Shown here one piece after another: positions 8,207 through 17,262 of a stretch of DNA of 64,000 nucleotides (its first letter is position 1; the number at the start of each line of letters is the position of its first letter). The notes beneath the pieces are model-generated. The model ran no database searches. It was not told the origin of the DNA and worked only from the letters and a program-made list of their open reading frames with translations. Location: the NCBI RefSeq assembly GCF_013450155.1, contig NZ_JACCKD010000001.1:868001-932000 (forward strand), read 5' to 3'. This DNA comes from Haloechinothrix aidingensis. Its GTDB lineage: Bacteria; Actinomycetota; Actinomycetes; Mycobacteriales; Pseudonocardiaceae. The translations under genes and the position numbers were made by a program.

Positions 8207-10245
8207 TGGGTTCGGTCGCTTCTATCGCGGACAGTATCGAGCAAATCGCGCTTTCGCGGCACAATGTCGACTCGGACGACGTGAGCGACAATCGCGTCGA
8301 GGAGGTCGCGGAGCTGTCGGATCTGCTTCTCATCGGGAATCTGGGTGAGGTGTACGCGGCCTGGAGAAAATGCTCGTGGGCGGATGGTTTCGACGTCAGC
8401 GTGGGCCTGTGGGAAGAGTGCGACGAGTACGCTCTCTTTCCCGAATTGTATAATCTGCACTGGGGGAAGATCGCTTACCTGAGGAACATCCTGAAGGATA
8501 TGGGGGACATCGGGGGCGAGTTGGGGAACGCGTTCAACGCTGCTCGTACCGGCTTGGATACCGAAGGAGGCTGGCGCGGGGTCGGCGCGGACGCTGCCTA
8601 CGAGCGGATCAGCCGAGTCGTCAATGATGCGGGCAAGTACCAGGACGTGAACTGCGCGCTGGCAGGGGCATTGGATGGTTACCTCGAGGTGACGAGGGAA
8701 GCGATCGGCGAGTTGGTGAATCAGTGCCCCACGGAGATGCTGGACAAGTACCGGCGTGACAGCGACGGCTACTGGGACATCAAGAATACGTATCAAGAAG
8801 TCATCGAGGAATCGCAGAAGGACTCTGATTACAAATATTTGCCCGATCCATTAGCGTGGTGGGCAGGCGGTGAGACGCGCCGCGAGGAGTATGAGGAAGA
8901 AATAGCAACCCTCAACATCTTCGCACAGCACTATGTCAATGCTGTGCAGTACCTTCGGGACATGCTTCCGGCGACCGTCGACGCGCTCGATGCGAGCGCC
9001 GGTGAGTTGCGAGAGGCGTTGAGCGAGTTCCGCCACGACGAGGTCCCGTTCACCCGGTTGGCGCAACCGGACCCGACGGCTTCTGGGAACGGTGGTTCCG
9101 TTGCGGGCGGACACGGAGCCGGAGGGGGTAACGGCGCTGGAGGTCCGGGCCTCCCTGCCGGTGGCGGCGGTGGCGCCGGGGTGGCGCCGCCGACGGGCGG
9201 GGCCGGCAGCACGGACGCTCCCGGGACGGATCGGCCAGGCGCCGACCCACCAGGTCGCACTAGCCCGAGCGCTGCCGTGCCGGACGGTGTCGAGACGGAA
9301 CCCGGAGCAGGTGCCGGCTCGGGTGGGTCCGGCGGCGTCGCGAGCGAGGAATGGGGCGGGGACGACGCGCTGACGGTCACGAAAGGCAGTCACGAGCTGT
9401 CCATGACCGAAGTCGGCGAGGGCGGTCGGATGAGCATCACCGTCGACGACGGTCGCGGGAAGCCACGTGAGCATTTCCTGGACTTCGCGAACGGAGATGT
9501 CGCGACAGCCGGACCCGGCGCGCCAGGCGTCGACGGTGATGTGCTCGAAGGAGACCACGAAGTTTTTACACCGGGTGGGAACGGCGTCATCGAGTTCGAA
9601 TCGGGCGAGCTGACGGTGACGGCGGAACGGCCGGATGGCGCGGGCGGCCCGGTCGAGGTAACCGTGGACGACGGTTCCGGCGAGCCCACGACGTATACGC
9701 TCGAGTCCCCGGGGGACGGCTCAGGATCCGTCCCGGATCAGGCGTGGCCGACCGAGCCTGTCACGGGGGCCGACGAGCCGATCGGCGCGGGGATCGCCGG
9801 ATTGGACAAGTCCGGCGGCGGGGTCGGTGCAGGCGTAGCCGGTGGAGCCGGAGGTGGTGCGCTCGGCGGCGATCTGGGTGGTACCGCTGCCGAACCGAGT
9901 AGCGGTGCGGGGGTAGCGAATACCGCAGAGCTGGGTGCCGGAAGCCAGGCTGGGGCGGTAATGCCACCGGAGACGGGCACCCCCACCAGCGGTTCACCCG
10001 CAGCGGGAGAACCCGGCGGCGGGGCCGGGCAGGGCCAACAGTCCGGTCAGGGACGCATGACGGGCGGCGGCATGATGGGTGGCATGGGCGGCGCCGGTGG
10101 TGGCGGCGGGGGCGATCAGCAGCATGAGCGCCAGTACCAGATCGGCGGTATCGAGGGTCTCTTCGAGGATCTCGAGCTCGATGGTGGAGCGGCGCGAATC
10201 AGCGGGATCATCGGTGATGATGCCGAGCTCGACGGTGAGAGCTGA
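8206..10245 (+). CDS. Large ESX-type protein with helical N-terminus and Gly-rich C-terminus
   Basis: 679 residues. The N-terminal about 290 residues are helical with a WXG-like W123-R-G125, as in large T7SS substrates. The rest is Gly/Pro/Ser-rich low complexity interrupted by two similar beta-type segments, each containing TVDDG (SITVDDGRGKP and VTVDDGSGEP), and ends in a Gly-Met-rich stretch before QHERQYQIGGIE. No toxin domain or catalytic motif is recognised. Coupled to the preceding EspC-like gene. By context it is probably exported through a type VII system; function unknown. The segment 8300-8950 is more AT-rich than its surroundings. Confidence 0.65.
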   Translation: MGSVASIADSIEQIALSRHNVDSDDVSDNRVEEVAELSDLLLIGNLGEVYAAWRKCSWADGFDVSVGLWEECDEYALFPELYNLHWGKIAYLRNILKDMGDIGGELGNAFNAARTGLDTEGGWRGVGADAAYERISRVVNDAGKYQDVNCALAGALDGYLEVTREAIGELVNQCPTEMLDKYRRDSDGYWDIKNTYQEVIEESQKDSDYKYLPDPLAWWAGGETRREEYEEEIATLNIFAQHYVNAVQYLRDMLPATVDALDASAGELREALSEFRHDEVPFTRLAQPDPTASGNGGSVAGGHGAGGGNGAGGPGLPAGGGGGAGVAPPTGGAGSTDAPGTDRPGADPPGRTSPSAAVPDGVETEPGAGAGSGGSGGVASEEWGGDDALTVTKGSHELSMTEVGEGGRMSITVDDGRGKPREHFLDFANGDVATAGPGAPGVDGDVLEGDHEVFTPGGNGVIEFESGELTVTAERPDGAGGPVEVTVDDGSGEPTTYTLESPGDGSGSVPDQAWPTEPVTGADEPIGAGIAGLDKSGGGVGAGVAGGAGGGALGGDLGGTAAEPSSGAGVANTAELGAGSQAGAVMPPETGTPTSGSPAAGEPGGGAGQGQQSGQGRMTGGGMMGGMGGAGGGGGGDQQHERQYQIGGIEGLFEDLELDGGAARISGIIGDDAELDGES

Positions 10246-10287
10246 CCATTGGCGTCATCGCGCGCTGTAGTGGGGAGTGGACGCACG

Positions 10288-10596
10288 TTGATCGACGACA
10301 GCAATCCGGACTACCGGCGTGCGCGTATGCGGTTCGAACCGGTGATGGGGCAGTTCCGTGCCCGCGCCGAGCGGGTCAAGGAGGAGACGGACGCCCGTGC
10401 AGTGGAGATCGCCGAGTACGAACGTACGGTCGAGGAACGGCGCCGTGCTCGCGAGGACGGTCCGGACGAGCAGACCGCTGATTTCCGGGGGTCAGAAGCG
10501 CGGCCGCATCCCCGTCCTACACGCGGGCGTCACGCTAAGCCGGACGAGGACGAGTTCGACGAGGACGATTTCTCGAACAACAACTTCTTGCGCTAG
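10288..10596 (+). CDS. Hypothetical acidic protein of the ESX-satellite cluster
   Basis: About 102 residues. A coiled-coil-like charged region (FRARAERVKEETDARAVEI) leads to a disordered tail ending DEFDEDDFSNNNFLR. No family recognised. It follows the large ESX-type gene closely in the same direction and is probably co-transcribed. TTG 10288 is chosen because GGGGAG precedes it; GTG 10270 or TTG 10249 are possible. Convergent with the hydrolase gene only 12 bases away. Confidence 0.5.
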   Translation: MIDDSNPDYRRARMRFEPVMGQFRARAERVKEETDARAVEIAEYERTVEERRRAREDGPDEQTADFRGSEARPHPRPTRGRHAKPDEDEFDEDDFSNNNFLR

Positions 10597-10608
10597 AGCC
10601 GGCCGTGG

Positions 10609-11430
10609 TCAGCGGGCCGCGTGTGCCGCTGTGGCGCGTTCAAAGTCGATCTCGGCGTGCTTGACGTCCTCGTCGACCAGCGGGAAGTACTCCTTCTCGC
10701 CGGTGAGGTGGTAGCGGAAGAAGGCGGTGAACAGCCCGCGTACGGTGCGCTGCGTGCGGTAGTGAGGTTTGCCGTGAAGCAGCAACCGGCTCCAGTGGAA
10801 CCCTTCGGTCAAGCCCATGTGTGTCGACTTGGACAGGGTGCGCATCTGCACGGGACCGCCCCATGCTGTGGCGATGGCTCTGGCGTGCGCCGAGGCCGGA
10901 GCGACCAGGTCTTCTTCTGCCGCGAGGTGCAGCCCCGGTATGCGCAACGTTCTTGCCGCTTCGACGGCCGAGGGCAGGGTCTCCGCGGGCGCGAACGTGG
11001 CCACGGCACTGATGGCCGGGTCGCTTTCGGCCGCCGCGAGTACCGCCGCCCCGCCACCGGTCGAATGACCGGCCGCTCCGAGTTTCTGCGGATCGACACT
11101 GATGCCGTCGGGGCCCAGCCGTACCGACGTGACGACGTCGAGCGTGGTACGCAGGTCCGTGGCGAGTAGCCGGTGCGAGGGCAGCGGCCCGCGCTGCGTG
11201 GCCGGAGCCGCGGCCACGATTCCCCAGGACGCGAGGTGCCGGAGCAGACCTCGGTACAGCTCGGGCGGCTGCAGCCAGCCATGTCCGAACGCGACAGCGG
11301 GAAGGCCGAGGCCCTCTCGCGGGGTGTACACGACACCGGGGAGGCCGACGAGGGCCAGGTCACCGCGCAGAACCTCGTAAGGCCCCGGCATCACCAGCCG
11401 CTCGAGCAGCGCCTTGGGCTTGCTTGCCAT
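10609..11430 (-). CDS. Alpha/beta hydrolase (dienelactone hydrolase/cutinase-like)
   Basis: 273 residues. Contains VAFGHGWLQP (oxyanion region), the nucleophile elbow GHSTGGG and a late KSTHMGL with the likely catalytic His; an Asp after HLAAEEDLVAP probably completes the triad. No signal peptide, so probably cytoplasmic. The fold resembles bacterial PET-hydrolase/chlorophyllase-like esterases, but the substrate cannot be told. ATG 11430 is chosen over GTG 11454, which lies against the interspersed repeat. Confidence 0.75.
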   Translation of the reverse strand: MASKPKALLERLVMPGPYEVLRGDLALVGLPGVVYTPREGLGLPAVAFGHGWLQPPELYRGLLRHLASWGIVAAAPATQRGPLPSHRLLATDLRTTLDVVTSVRLGPDGISVDPQKLGAAGHSTGGGAAVLAAAESDPAISAVATFAPAETLPSAVEAARTLRIPGLHLAAEEDLVAPASAHARAIATAWGGPVQMRTLSKSTHMGLTEGFHWSRLLLHGKPHYRTQRTVRGLFTAFFRYHLTGEKEYFPLVDEDVKHAEIDFERATAAHAAR

Positions 11431-11456
11431 GGTTCCCGAGGGTAGCCGGGGCACGG

Positions 11457-11515
11457 TTGGCCCGCGAAACGTGACCCGGCGCGTCGGGACGGGGACGGTT
11501 AGCCCGCGAAACGCG
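11457..11515 (+). repeat. Pair of interspersed repeats
   Basis: Two direct copies: 11457-11473 (TTGGCCCGCGAAACGTG, one mismatch) and 11499-11515 (TTAGCCCGCGAAACGCG, one mismatch), 42 bases apart. They lie just upstream of the minus-strand hydrolase. The remainder of 11516-11733 shows no gene or clear signal. Confidence 0.8.
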
Positions 11516-11733
11516 TAACCGGCGCCCGTGGTCGGGATGGGTGGGCGTCACCTCGGGTTGGTTGGGGGATGGGGGCGAATTGTCGCCGTGGCCAGGCCGT
11601 GGCTACTCGTGTGCAAGGTCGTGGTCACGCGGGTCGGCTTCACTCGGATCCGCGGCGCCGAGCGGGGTGACGTGAGGTGACTGTCCCGGAGGTGCCGGAC
11701 GAACTCCGAGGTCGACAGGGGAGGGCTGCACGA

Positions 11734-11750
11734 TTAGGCCGCGAAACGTG
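11734..11750 (+). repeat. Interspersed repeat overlapping a start codon
   Basis: TTAGGCCGCGAAACGTG, one mismatch from consensus. Its last three bases are the GTG at 11748 that begins the phosphoesterase frame. Confidence 0.7.
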
Positions 11751-13811
11751 AAACGGAACCTGGTCCCGCTGTGTCTGGCGCTCGTCGTGGCGGTCGTGGC
11801 GGCCGGGGTGATCGTCGGTGAGGACGTCCCGGCGCGGGCGGAGACGGGCGATCTGCCGACCGATCCGCAGCGTCCGGACGAGAGCACGCTCGAGGCCGGT
11901 CCCGATCCGGGTTACCGGGCCGAGGTCGAGGTCGTCGAGGGCGCACGGCAGGACCCCGACAGGGACACCGTCACCGGCACCGTCTTTCACGACACCGAGC
12001 GCGACGGAACCTACGAACCAGACACCGACTCCGGCGTCGAAGGCGTGACTGTGTCCAACGGGCGCGACGTCGATGTGACCGACTCCGACGGCCGGTACGA
12101 GCTGCCGGCCCGCGAGGACATGACCGTGTCCGTCACCAAACCGGCCAACTACGCGGTGCCGTTCGATGACGACCTGATCCCCCAGATGTCCTACAACCAC
12201 AAACCGGAGGGGTCGCCGCAGCTGCGCTTCGGCGGCCTCGAACCCACCGGGCCGGTGCCGGAGGAGGTGAACTTCCCCATGGTGCCGACCGGTGTGAGCG
12301 AGGACTTCCAGTGCGCCGTGCTCGGCGATACGCAGCCGTACTCCAACAACGAGGTCGGCTACCTCCGGGACAGCGTGCTCGACGCACTGCTCGCGCGCGA
12401 CCTGTCGAGTGCCGAGTGCATGCTGGTCCTCGGCGACGTGCTGGGGGACGACCTGGGCTTGTTCCCCCGTTTCACGGACATGATGAGCGCGGCGGGCCTC
12501 CCGCAGTACTACGTACCCGGCAATCACGACATCGACTTCGACGCCACCGACCAGGATGACTCCACGGACACGTGGCGCCGCGAGTACGGGCCGGACCACT
12601 ACTCCTTCGACATCGGCGAGGTGCATTTCGTGGTGCTCGACAACGTGGTCTACCCGTGTGGTGAGCAGGACGTCGAGCGTGGCGACCGGGAGTTCTGCGG
12701 CGAGGACGAACCGCCGACGTACAACGGCCGCATCGACGACACGCAGATGGAATGGCTCGCCGCCGACCTGGCCACGGTCGACGAGGACCGGCTGGTCGTC
12801 GTCAACCACCACATCCCGCTGGTGTCGTTCATCGACAACGCCTCAACGCAGCACCAGACGGACAACGCCGCGGAGCTCTACGACCTGCTCGGGGACCGCG
12901 AAGTGCTGTCGCTGTCCGGGCACACCCACACGATCGAGCAGCTCGAGCCCGGAGAGTCCTACGAAGGGTGGTCCGAGGCCGTCGGCGTGGACGAGGTGCC
13001 GTTCCACCACATCGTCGCCGGAGCGGCCTCCGGCGCGTGGTTCGGTGGCGACCTCGACATCGACGGTGTGCCGATGTCGATCTCCCGGCTCGGCGAGCCA
13101 CGCGGGTACTACATGATGGACTTCGCCGGAACGGACTACACGGAGCGCTTCCACGCCACGGGCCAACCAGCGGATCGGCAGATGTGGCTGTCGTTCAACA
13201 CCCCGCAGTTCCGGGACTGGTTCCAGCGGCTGCGTAGCTGGACCGGGGAGAACCCGCCGACCGCGGAGCAGGTGCCGCCGGTCAACGTCGGCGACCTGGA
13301 CGACATGAAGCTGGTCACCCCGCAGGATCTGGACGACGGGGTGTACCTGACGGCGAACGTGTGGAACGGCAGCAGGGACAGCTCGGTCACGGCCACCGTC
13401 GGCGGCGGCGAACCGTTCGAGCTGGAACGCACGCAGGACGGTGCCGGCGAGGACGTCCGGTACGGCGTGGACTTCGCCGATCCGTTCGCCACGGTGCGCC
13501 AGCTGCAGGTGGCGCGCTATGCCTTCGAGAGCACCTCGGGTAACGAGCGTGCCCAGGGATGGGAGCAGTTCCGGGGCGCACGGCGCGGCCCCGCACCTCC
13601 GCAAGGCCTGAGCCCGGACCTCATCGCCGAGAAGTCCAGCCACCTGTGGCGGGCCCGGCTGCCGAGCGACCTGCCGCTCGGTACGCACGTGGTGGAGGTG
13701 ACATTCGCCGACCGGTACGGCGCGGAGTTCACCGACCGGATCACGGTCGAGGTGCGCGAGGAACGGCCGGACCGGTTCTGGCGTGACGGCCCCTGGGGCG
13801 ACGGCGATTGA
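11748..13811 (+). CDS. Exported calcineurin-like phosphoesterase
   Basis: 687 residues. N-terminal signal peptide (KRNLVPLCLALVVAVVAAG), a beta-sandwich N-domain (TGTVFHDTERDGTYEPD), a metallophosphoesterase domain with all dimetal motifs in order (LGDTQ, LGDVLGDD, GNHD, NHHIP, SGHTH), then a C-terminal beta-domain. This is the three-domain layout of secreted calcineurin-like phosphoesterases. Probably dephosphorylates an extracellular phosphoester; the substrate is unknown. GTG 11748 is the last codon of an interspersed repeat, and no ribosome site is evident, so translation may rely on a leaderless or unusual context. Confidence 0.85.
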   Translation: MKRNLVPLCLALVVAVVAAGVIVGEDVPARAETGDLPTDPQRPDESTLEAGPDPGYRAEVEVVEGARQDPDRDTVTGTVFHDTERDGTYEPDTDSGVEGVTVSNGRDVDVTDSDGRYELPAREDMTVSVTKPANYAVPFDDDLIPQMSYNHKPEGSPQLRFGGLEPTGPVPEEVNFPMVPTGVSEDFQCAVLGDTQPYSNNEVGYLRDSVLDALLARDLSSAECMLVLGDVLGDDLGLFPRFTDMMSAAGLPQYYVPGNHDIDFDATDQDDSTDTWRREYGPDHYSFDIGEVHFVVLDNVVYPCGEQDVERGDREFCGEDEPPTYNGRIDDTQMEWLAADLATVDEDRLVVVNHHIPLVSFIDNASTQHQTDNAAELYDLLGDREVLSLSGHTHTIEQLEPGESYEGWSEAVGVDEVPFHHIVAGAASGAWFGGDLDIDGVPMSISRLGEPRGYYMMDFAGTDYTERFHATGQPADRQMWLSFNTPQFRDWFQRLRSWTGENPPTAEQVPPVNVGDLDDMKLVTPQDLDDGVYLTANVWNGSRDSSVTATVGGGEPFELERTQDGAGEDVRYGVDFADPFATVRQLQVARYAFESTSGNERAQGWEQFRGARRGPAPPQGLSPDLIAEKSSHLWRARLPSDLPLGTHVVEVTFADRYGAEFTDRITVEVREERPDRFWRDGPWGDGD

Positions 13812-13885
13812 TCTGCCGAATCGGCGCAGATGCCCCGGAAGGGGACGGGCGAACCGCCCTTCCGGGGGTTGCCGGGCGCACCCGA

Positions 13886-13891
13886 TACCCT
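13886..13891 (+). promoter_or_regulatory. Candidate -10 box of leaderless glmS
   Basis: TACCCT ends 7 bases before the GTG start of glmS, which would place transcription start on the start codon. No ribosome site precedes glmS. No convincing -35. Confidence 0.4.
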
Positions 13892-13898
13892 GGCAGCC

Positions 13899-15761
13899 GT
13901 GTGCGGAATCGTGGGATACGTCGGACATCGGCAAGCACTCGACGTCGTGCTGAGCGGGCTGCATCGCCTGGAGTACCGGGGATACGACTCGGCGGGCGTC
14001 GCCGTGCTGGACGGGCACGGGGACCTGCACGTCGCGCGCAAGGCCGGCAGGCTCGCCAACCTGGAGGCGAGCCTGGACAGCACGGGTAGGGACGCGTTCG
14101 CCGGTACGGCGGCCGTCGGGCATACCAGGTGGGCCACGCACGGGCCGCCTGCCGACCGCAACTCCCACCCGCATACCGACACGTCCGGCCGGGTGGCCGT
14201 GGTGCACAACGGCATCATCGAGAACTTCGCTGACCTGCGTGCGGAGCTGGAGTCCGAGGGCGTCGAGCTGGCCAGCGACACCGACACCGAGTCGGTGGCA
14301 CACCTGGTGGCGCGCGCCTACGCGAGCGGCGCAACGGCAGGGGACCTCGCGGCAAGCGTGCGCGCGGTGTGCCGGCGGCTGGTCGGTGCGTTCACGCTGG
14401 TCGTGACGCACGCCGACGTGCCGGATGAGATCGTCGCTGCGCGCCGTTCCTCCCCGTTGGTCGTCGGTGTCGGCGACGGTGAGCACTTCGTCGCCTCGGA
14501 CGTGGCAGCGTTCATCGACCACACCCGGCAGGCCGTCGAGCTCGGCCAGGACCAGCTCGTCGTCATCGGCCGGGACGGCTACGAGGTCACCGACTTCGCC
14601 GGGGAGGACGCTGCGGCGCGCCCCTTCACCGTCGACTGGGATCTCTCGGCCGCCGAGAAGGGCGGCCACGACTACTTCATGCTCAAGGAGATCGACGAGC
14701 AGCCCGAGGCGCTGGCCAACACGCTGCGCGGGCATTTCGCCTCCGGCCGGATCAGCCTGGACGAGCAGCGCATGTCGGATCAGGATCTGCGCGACGTCGA
14801 CAAGGTGTTCGTGGTGGCATGCGGCTCCGCCTACCATTCGGGGCTGGTGGCCAAGTACGCCATCGAGCACTGGTGCAGGCTCCCGGTGGAGGTGGAGCTG
14901 GCCAGCGAGTTCCGCTACCGCGATCCGGTGCTGGACCGGGACACGCTGGTCGTGGCCGTGTCGCAGTCCGGGGAGACGGCGGACACGCTGGAGGCGGTGC
15001 GGCACGCGCGCGGGCAGAAGGCCCGGGTGCTCGCGGTGTGCAACACCAACGGGGCGCAGATCCCCAGGGAGTCCGACGCGGTGCTGTACACCCATGCCGG
15101 CCCGGAGATCGGTGTGGCCTCGACGAAGGCGTTCCTCGCGCAGGTCGCCGCCAACTACCTCGTCGGTCTTGCGCTGGCCCAGGCACGCGGTACCAAGTAC
15201 CCGGACGAGGTCGCGCGGGAGTTCGCCGAGCTGGAGAACGCCCCGTCCGCGGTGCAGAAGGTGCTGGCCACGACGGAGCAGGTGATGGACCTGGGGCAGC
15301 GGATCGCGGACTCCAAGGCGGTGCTGTTCCTCGGCAGGCATGTCGGGTTCCCGGTCGCCCTGGAGGGTGCGCTCAAGCTCAAGGAGCTCGCCTACATGCA
15401 CGCGGAGGGCTTCGCGGCAGGGGAGCTCAAGCACGGCCCGATCGCGTTGATCGAGGAGGGCCTGCCGGTGGTGGTCGTGATGCCCTCGCCGAAGGGCCGG
15501 GCGATGCTGCACTCGAAGCTGGTGTCGAACATCAGCGAGATCCAGGCCCGTGGTGCGCGCACCATCGTGATCGCCGAGGAGGGTGACGAGGTGGTACGCC
15601 CGTACGCCGACGAGCTGATCGAGATCCCGGCCGTTCCGACGTTGCTGCAGCCCATCGTGGCCACTGTCCCGCTGCAGGTGCTGGCGGCCGAGATAGCGCG
15701 TAGCCGCGGCTACGACATCGACAAGCCCCGCAACCTCGCCAAGTCCGTCACGGTCGAGTAG
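13899..15761 (+). CDS. glmS: Glutamine-fructose-6-phosphate aminotransferase (isomerizing)
   Basis: 620 residues. Makes glucosamine-6-phosphate from fructose-6-phosphate and glutamine, the first step to UDP-GlcNAc. The protein starts MCGIVGYVGH, so Cys2 becomes the N-terminal nucleophile of the glutaminase domain after Met removal; this fixes GTG 13899 as the start. Then two SIS sugar-isomerase domains (SQSGETADTLEAV; LKLKELAYMHAEGFAAGELKHGP) and the C-terminal KSVTVE. The nnr gene follows within 10 bases. With glmM (6.3 kb) and alr (17.3 kb) it makes this a cell-wall precursor region. Confidence 0.97.
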   Translation: MCGIVGYVGHRQALDVVLSGLHRLEYRGYDSAGVAVLDGHGDLHVARKAGRLANLEASLDSTGRDAFAGTAAVGHTRWATHGPPADRNSHPHTDTSGRVAVVHNGIIENFADLRAELESEGVELASDTDTESVAHLVARAYASGATAGDLAASVRAVCRRLVGAFTLVVTHADVPDEIVAARRSSPLVVGVGDGEHFVASDVAAFIDHTRQAVELGQDQLVVIGRDGYEVTDFAGEDAAARPFTVDWDLSAAEKGGHDYFMLKEIDEQPEALANTLRGHFASGRISLDEQRMSDQDLRDVDKVFVVACGSAYHSGLVAKYAIEHWCRLPVEVELASEFRYRDPVLDRDTLVVAVSQSGETADTLEAVRHARGQKARVLAVCNTNGAQIPRESDAVLYTHAGPEIGVASTKAFLAQVAANYLVGLALAQARGTKYPDEVAREFAELENAPSAVQKVLATTEQVMDLGQRIADSKAVLFLGRHVGFPVALEGALKLKELAYMHAEGFAAGELKHGPIALIEEGLPVVVVMPSPKGRAMLHSKLVSNISEIQARGARTIVIAEEGDEVVRPYADELIEIPAVPTLLQPIVATVPLQVLAAEIARSRGYDIDKPRNLAKSVTVE

Positions 15762-15770
15762 GAGGCGCTC

Positions 15771-17231
15771 ATGCGCGGCGTGTGGACGACCGAGCGGGTG
15801 CGCGCCGCCGAGGAGCGGCTGATGCGGCGCACCAGGCCGGGCGCGCTGATGCGCCGGGCAGCGTTCGGGGTGTCGGTGCAGGCCGCCCGGATGCTGACCG
15901 AGCACGCCGGTCGTGTCACTGCGCGCAGGGTCGTGCTCCTGGTCGGTGCGGGCAACAACGGTGGGGACGCGCTGTGGGCCGGGGCGTACCTGCGCAGACG
16001 GGGCGTTCGGGTGACCGCTGTGCTCCTGGCGCCCGACCGGACCCACGAAGAGGGGCTGGCCGCGCTGCGAAGGGCGGGTGGTCGCGTCGTGTCCGCCGAG
16101 GCGGGCCCGGCCGTGCTGGCCGAGGCCGACCTGGTCGTGGACGGGATCGTGGGCCTGTCGGCACGTGGCGGGCTGCGCGCCGAAGCCGCCGAGCTGGTCG
16201 CGGCCGTCGACGCGCCTGTGCTGGCCGTGGACCTGCCCAGCGGGGTCGATCCGGACACCGGCCAGGTGCACGGTGTTGCCGTACGTGCCGACGTCACGGT
16301 CACGTTCGGCGCGCACAAGCCCGTGCACGTGCTCAATCCCGCGCGGTGCGGGGATGTGCGCTTCGTCGATATCGGGCTGGCCGGCGAGCTCGGTGAACCC
16401 GACCTGCGGGTCGCCGAGGCCGCTGATGCCGCGGAGGTATGGCCGATCCCCGCCGCGCACGACAACAAGTACACCCAGGGCGTCACGGGAGTCGCTGCCG
16501 GGTCGAGTACCTACGCGGGAGCCGCGGTGCTGACCACGGGGGCTGCCGTGCGCTCGACGGCAGGCATGGTGCGGTTCGCGGGATCGGCGGCGGAGTCGGT
16601 CCGCGCGCGGTGGCCCGAAGTGATCGCGACCGGCACGGTGACCGATGCCGGCCGCGTGCAGTCCTGGGTCGTGGGGCCGGGACTCGGGACCGGGACGGAT
16701 GGCCGCGAGACGGTGCGGGCTGTGCTGTCCGCCGGTGTGCCGGTGTGTGCCGACGCCGATGCCGTCAACCTGCTGGCAGGCACGCCGGAGCTACTCGACG
16801 CGCGGGATCCGGACACTCCGCTGGTGCTGACCCCGCATGCCAGGGAGTTCGAGCGCCTTGTCGGTGCGGATCCGGGTCATGACCGGGTCGCCGCAGCGCG
16901 CGCGGCGGCGCGCAGGTTCTCGGCTGTGGTGCTGCTCAAGGGGCACAACACGGTCGTCGCGGACCCGGACGGCCGGGTGCTGGTCACGGTGCCGCGCGGG
17001 TCGTGGCTGGCCACGGCCGGTTCGGGTGACGTGCTCTCCGGCATGATCGGCGCACTGCTCGCCGCGGGGACGCCACCGTGGACCGCGGCCGGTGTCGGCG
17101 CGTACGTGCACGCCGAAGCGGCGGCGCTGGCCGCTCGGGGTGCGCCGATCTCGTCGTCCGATGTGCTGGATGCGATTCCCGATGCCGTGCGGTCGGTTCG
17201 TGCGGTGCGCCCGGCCGGCGAGCGCGTGTAA
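15771..17231 (+). CDS. nnr: Bifunctional NAD(P)H-hydrate epimerase/dehydratase
   Basis: 486 residues. Repairs damaged NAD(P)HX. The N-terminal YjeF/NnrE epimerase domain carries GAGNNGGDALWAG; the C-terminal NnrD kinase-like dehydratase domain carries TPHAREFERL, LKGHNTVV and AGSGDVLSGMIG with the catalytic Asp. Both activities are fused, as in most bacteria. TAGGAGG, which includes the glmS stop codon, is its ribosome site, implying a glmS-nnr operon. alr follows 31 bases later. Confidence 0.94.
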   Translation: MRGVWTTERVRAAEERLMRRTRPGALMRRAAFGVSVQAARMLTEHAGRVTARRVVLLVGAGNNGGDALWAGAYLRRRGVRVTAVLLAPDRTHEEGLAALRRAGGRVVSAEAGPAVLAEADLVVDGIVGLSARGGLRAEAAELVAAVDAPVLAVDLPSGVDPDTGQVHGVAVRADVTVTFGAHKPVHVLNPARCGDVRFVDIGLAGELGEPDLRVAEAADAAEVWPIPAAHDNKYTQGVTGVAAGSSTYAGAAVLTTGAAVRSTAGMVRFAGSAAESVRARWPEVIATGTVTDAGRVQSWVVGPGLGTGTDGRETVRAVLSAGVPVCADADAVNLLAGTPELLDARDPDTPLVLTPHAREFERLVGADPGHDRVAAARAAARRFSAVVLLKGHNTVVADPDGRVLVTVPRGSWLATAGSGDVLSGMIGALLAAGTPPWTAAGVGAYVHAEAAALAARGAPISSSDVLDAIPDAVRSVRAVRPAGERV

Positions 17232-17262
17232 CCGGCGACTGTCGCGAGTGCGAGGTTGAAGC

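Noticed and set aside
12843-16460. Very long open frame (about 1200 codons) on the minus strand opposite the phosphoesterase, glmS and nnr
   Set aside because: It lies wholly antisense to three well-supported genes; GC-rich codon bias creates such empty frames. Its composition (His/Arg/Gly/Val-rich) matches no protein.
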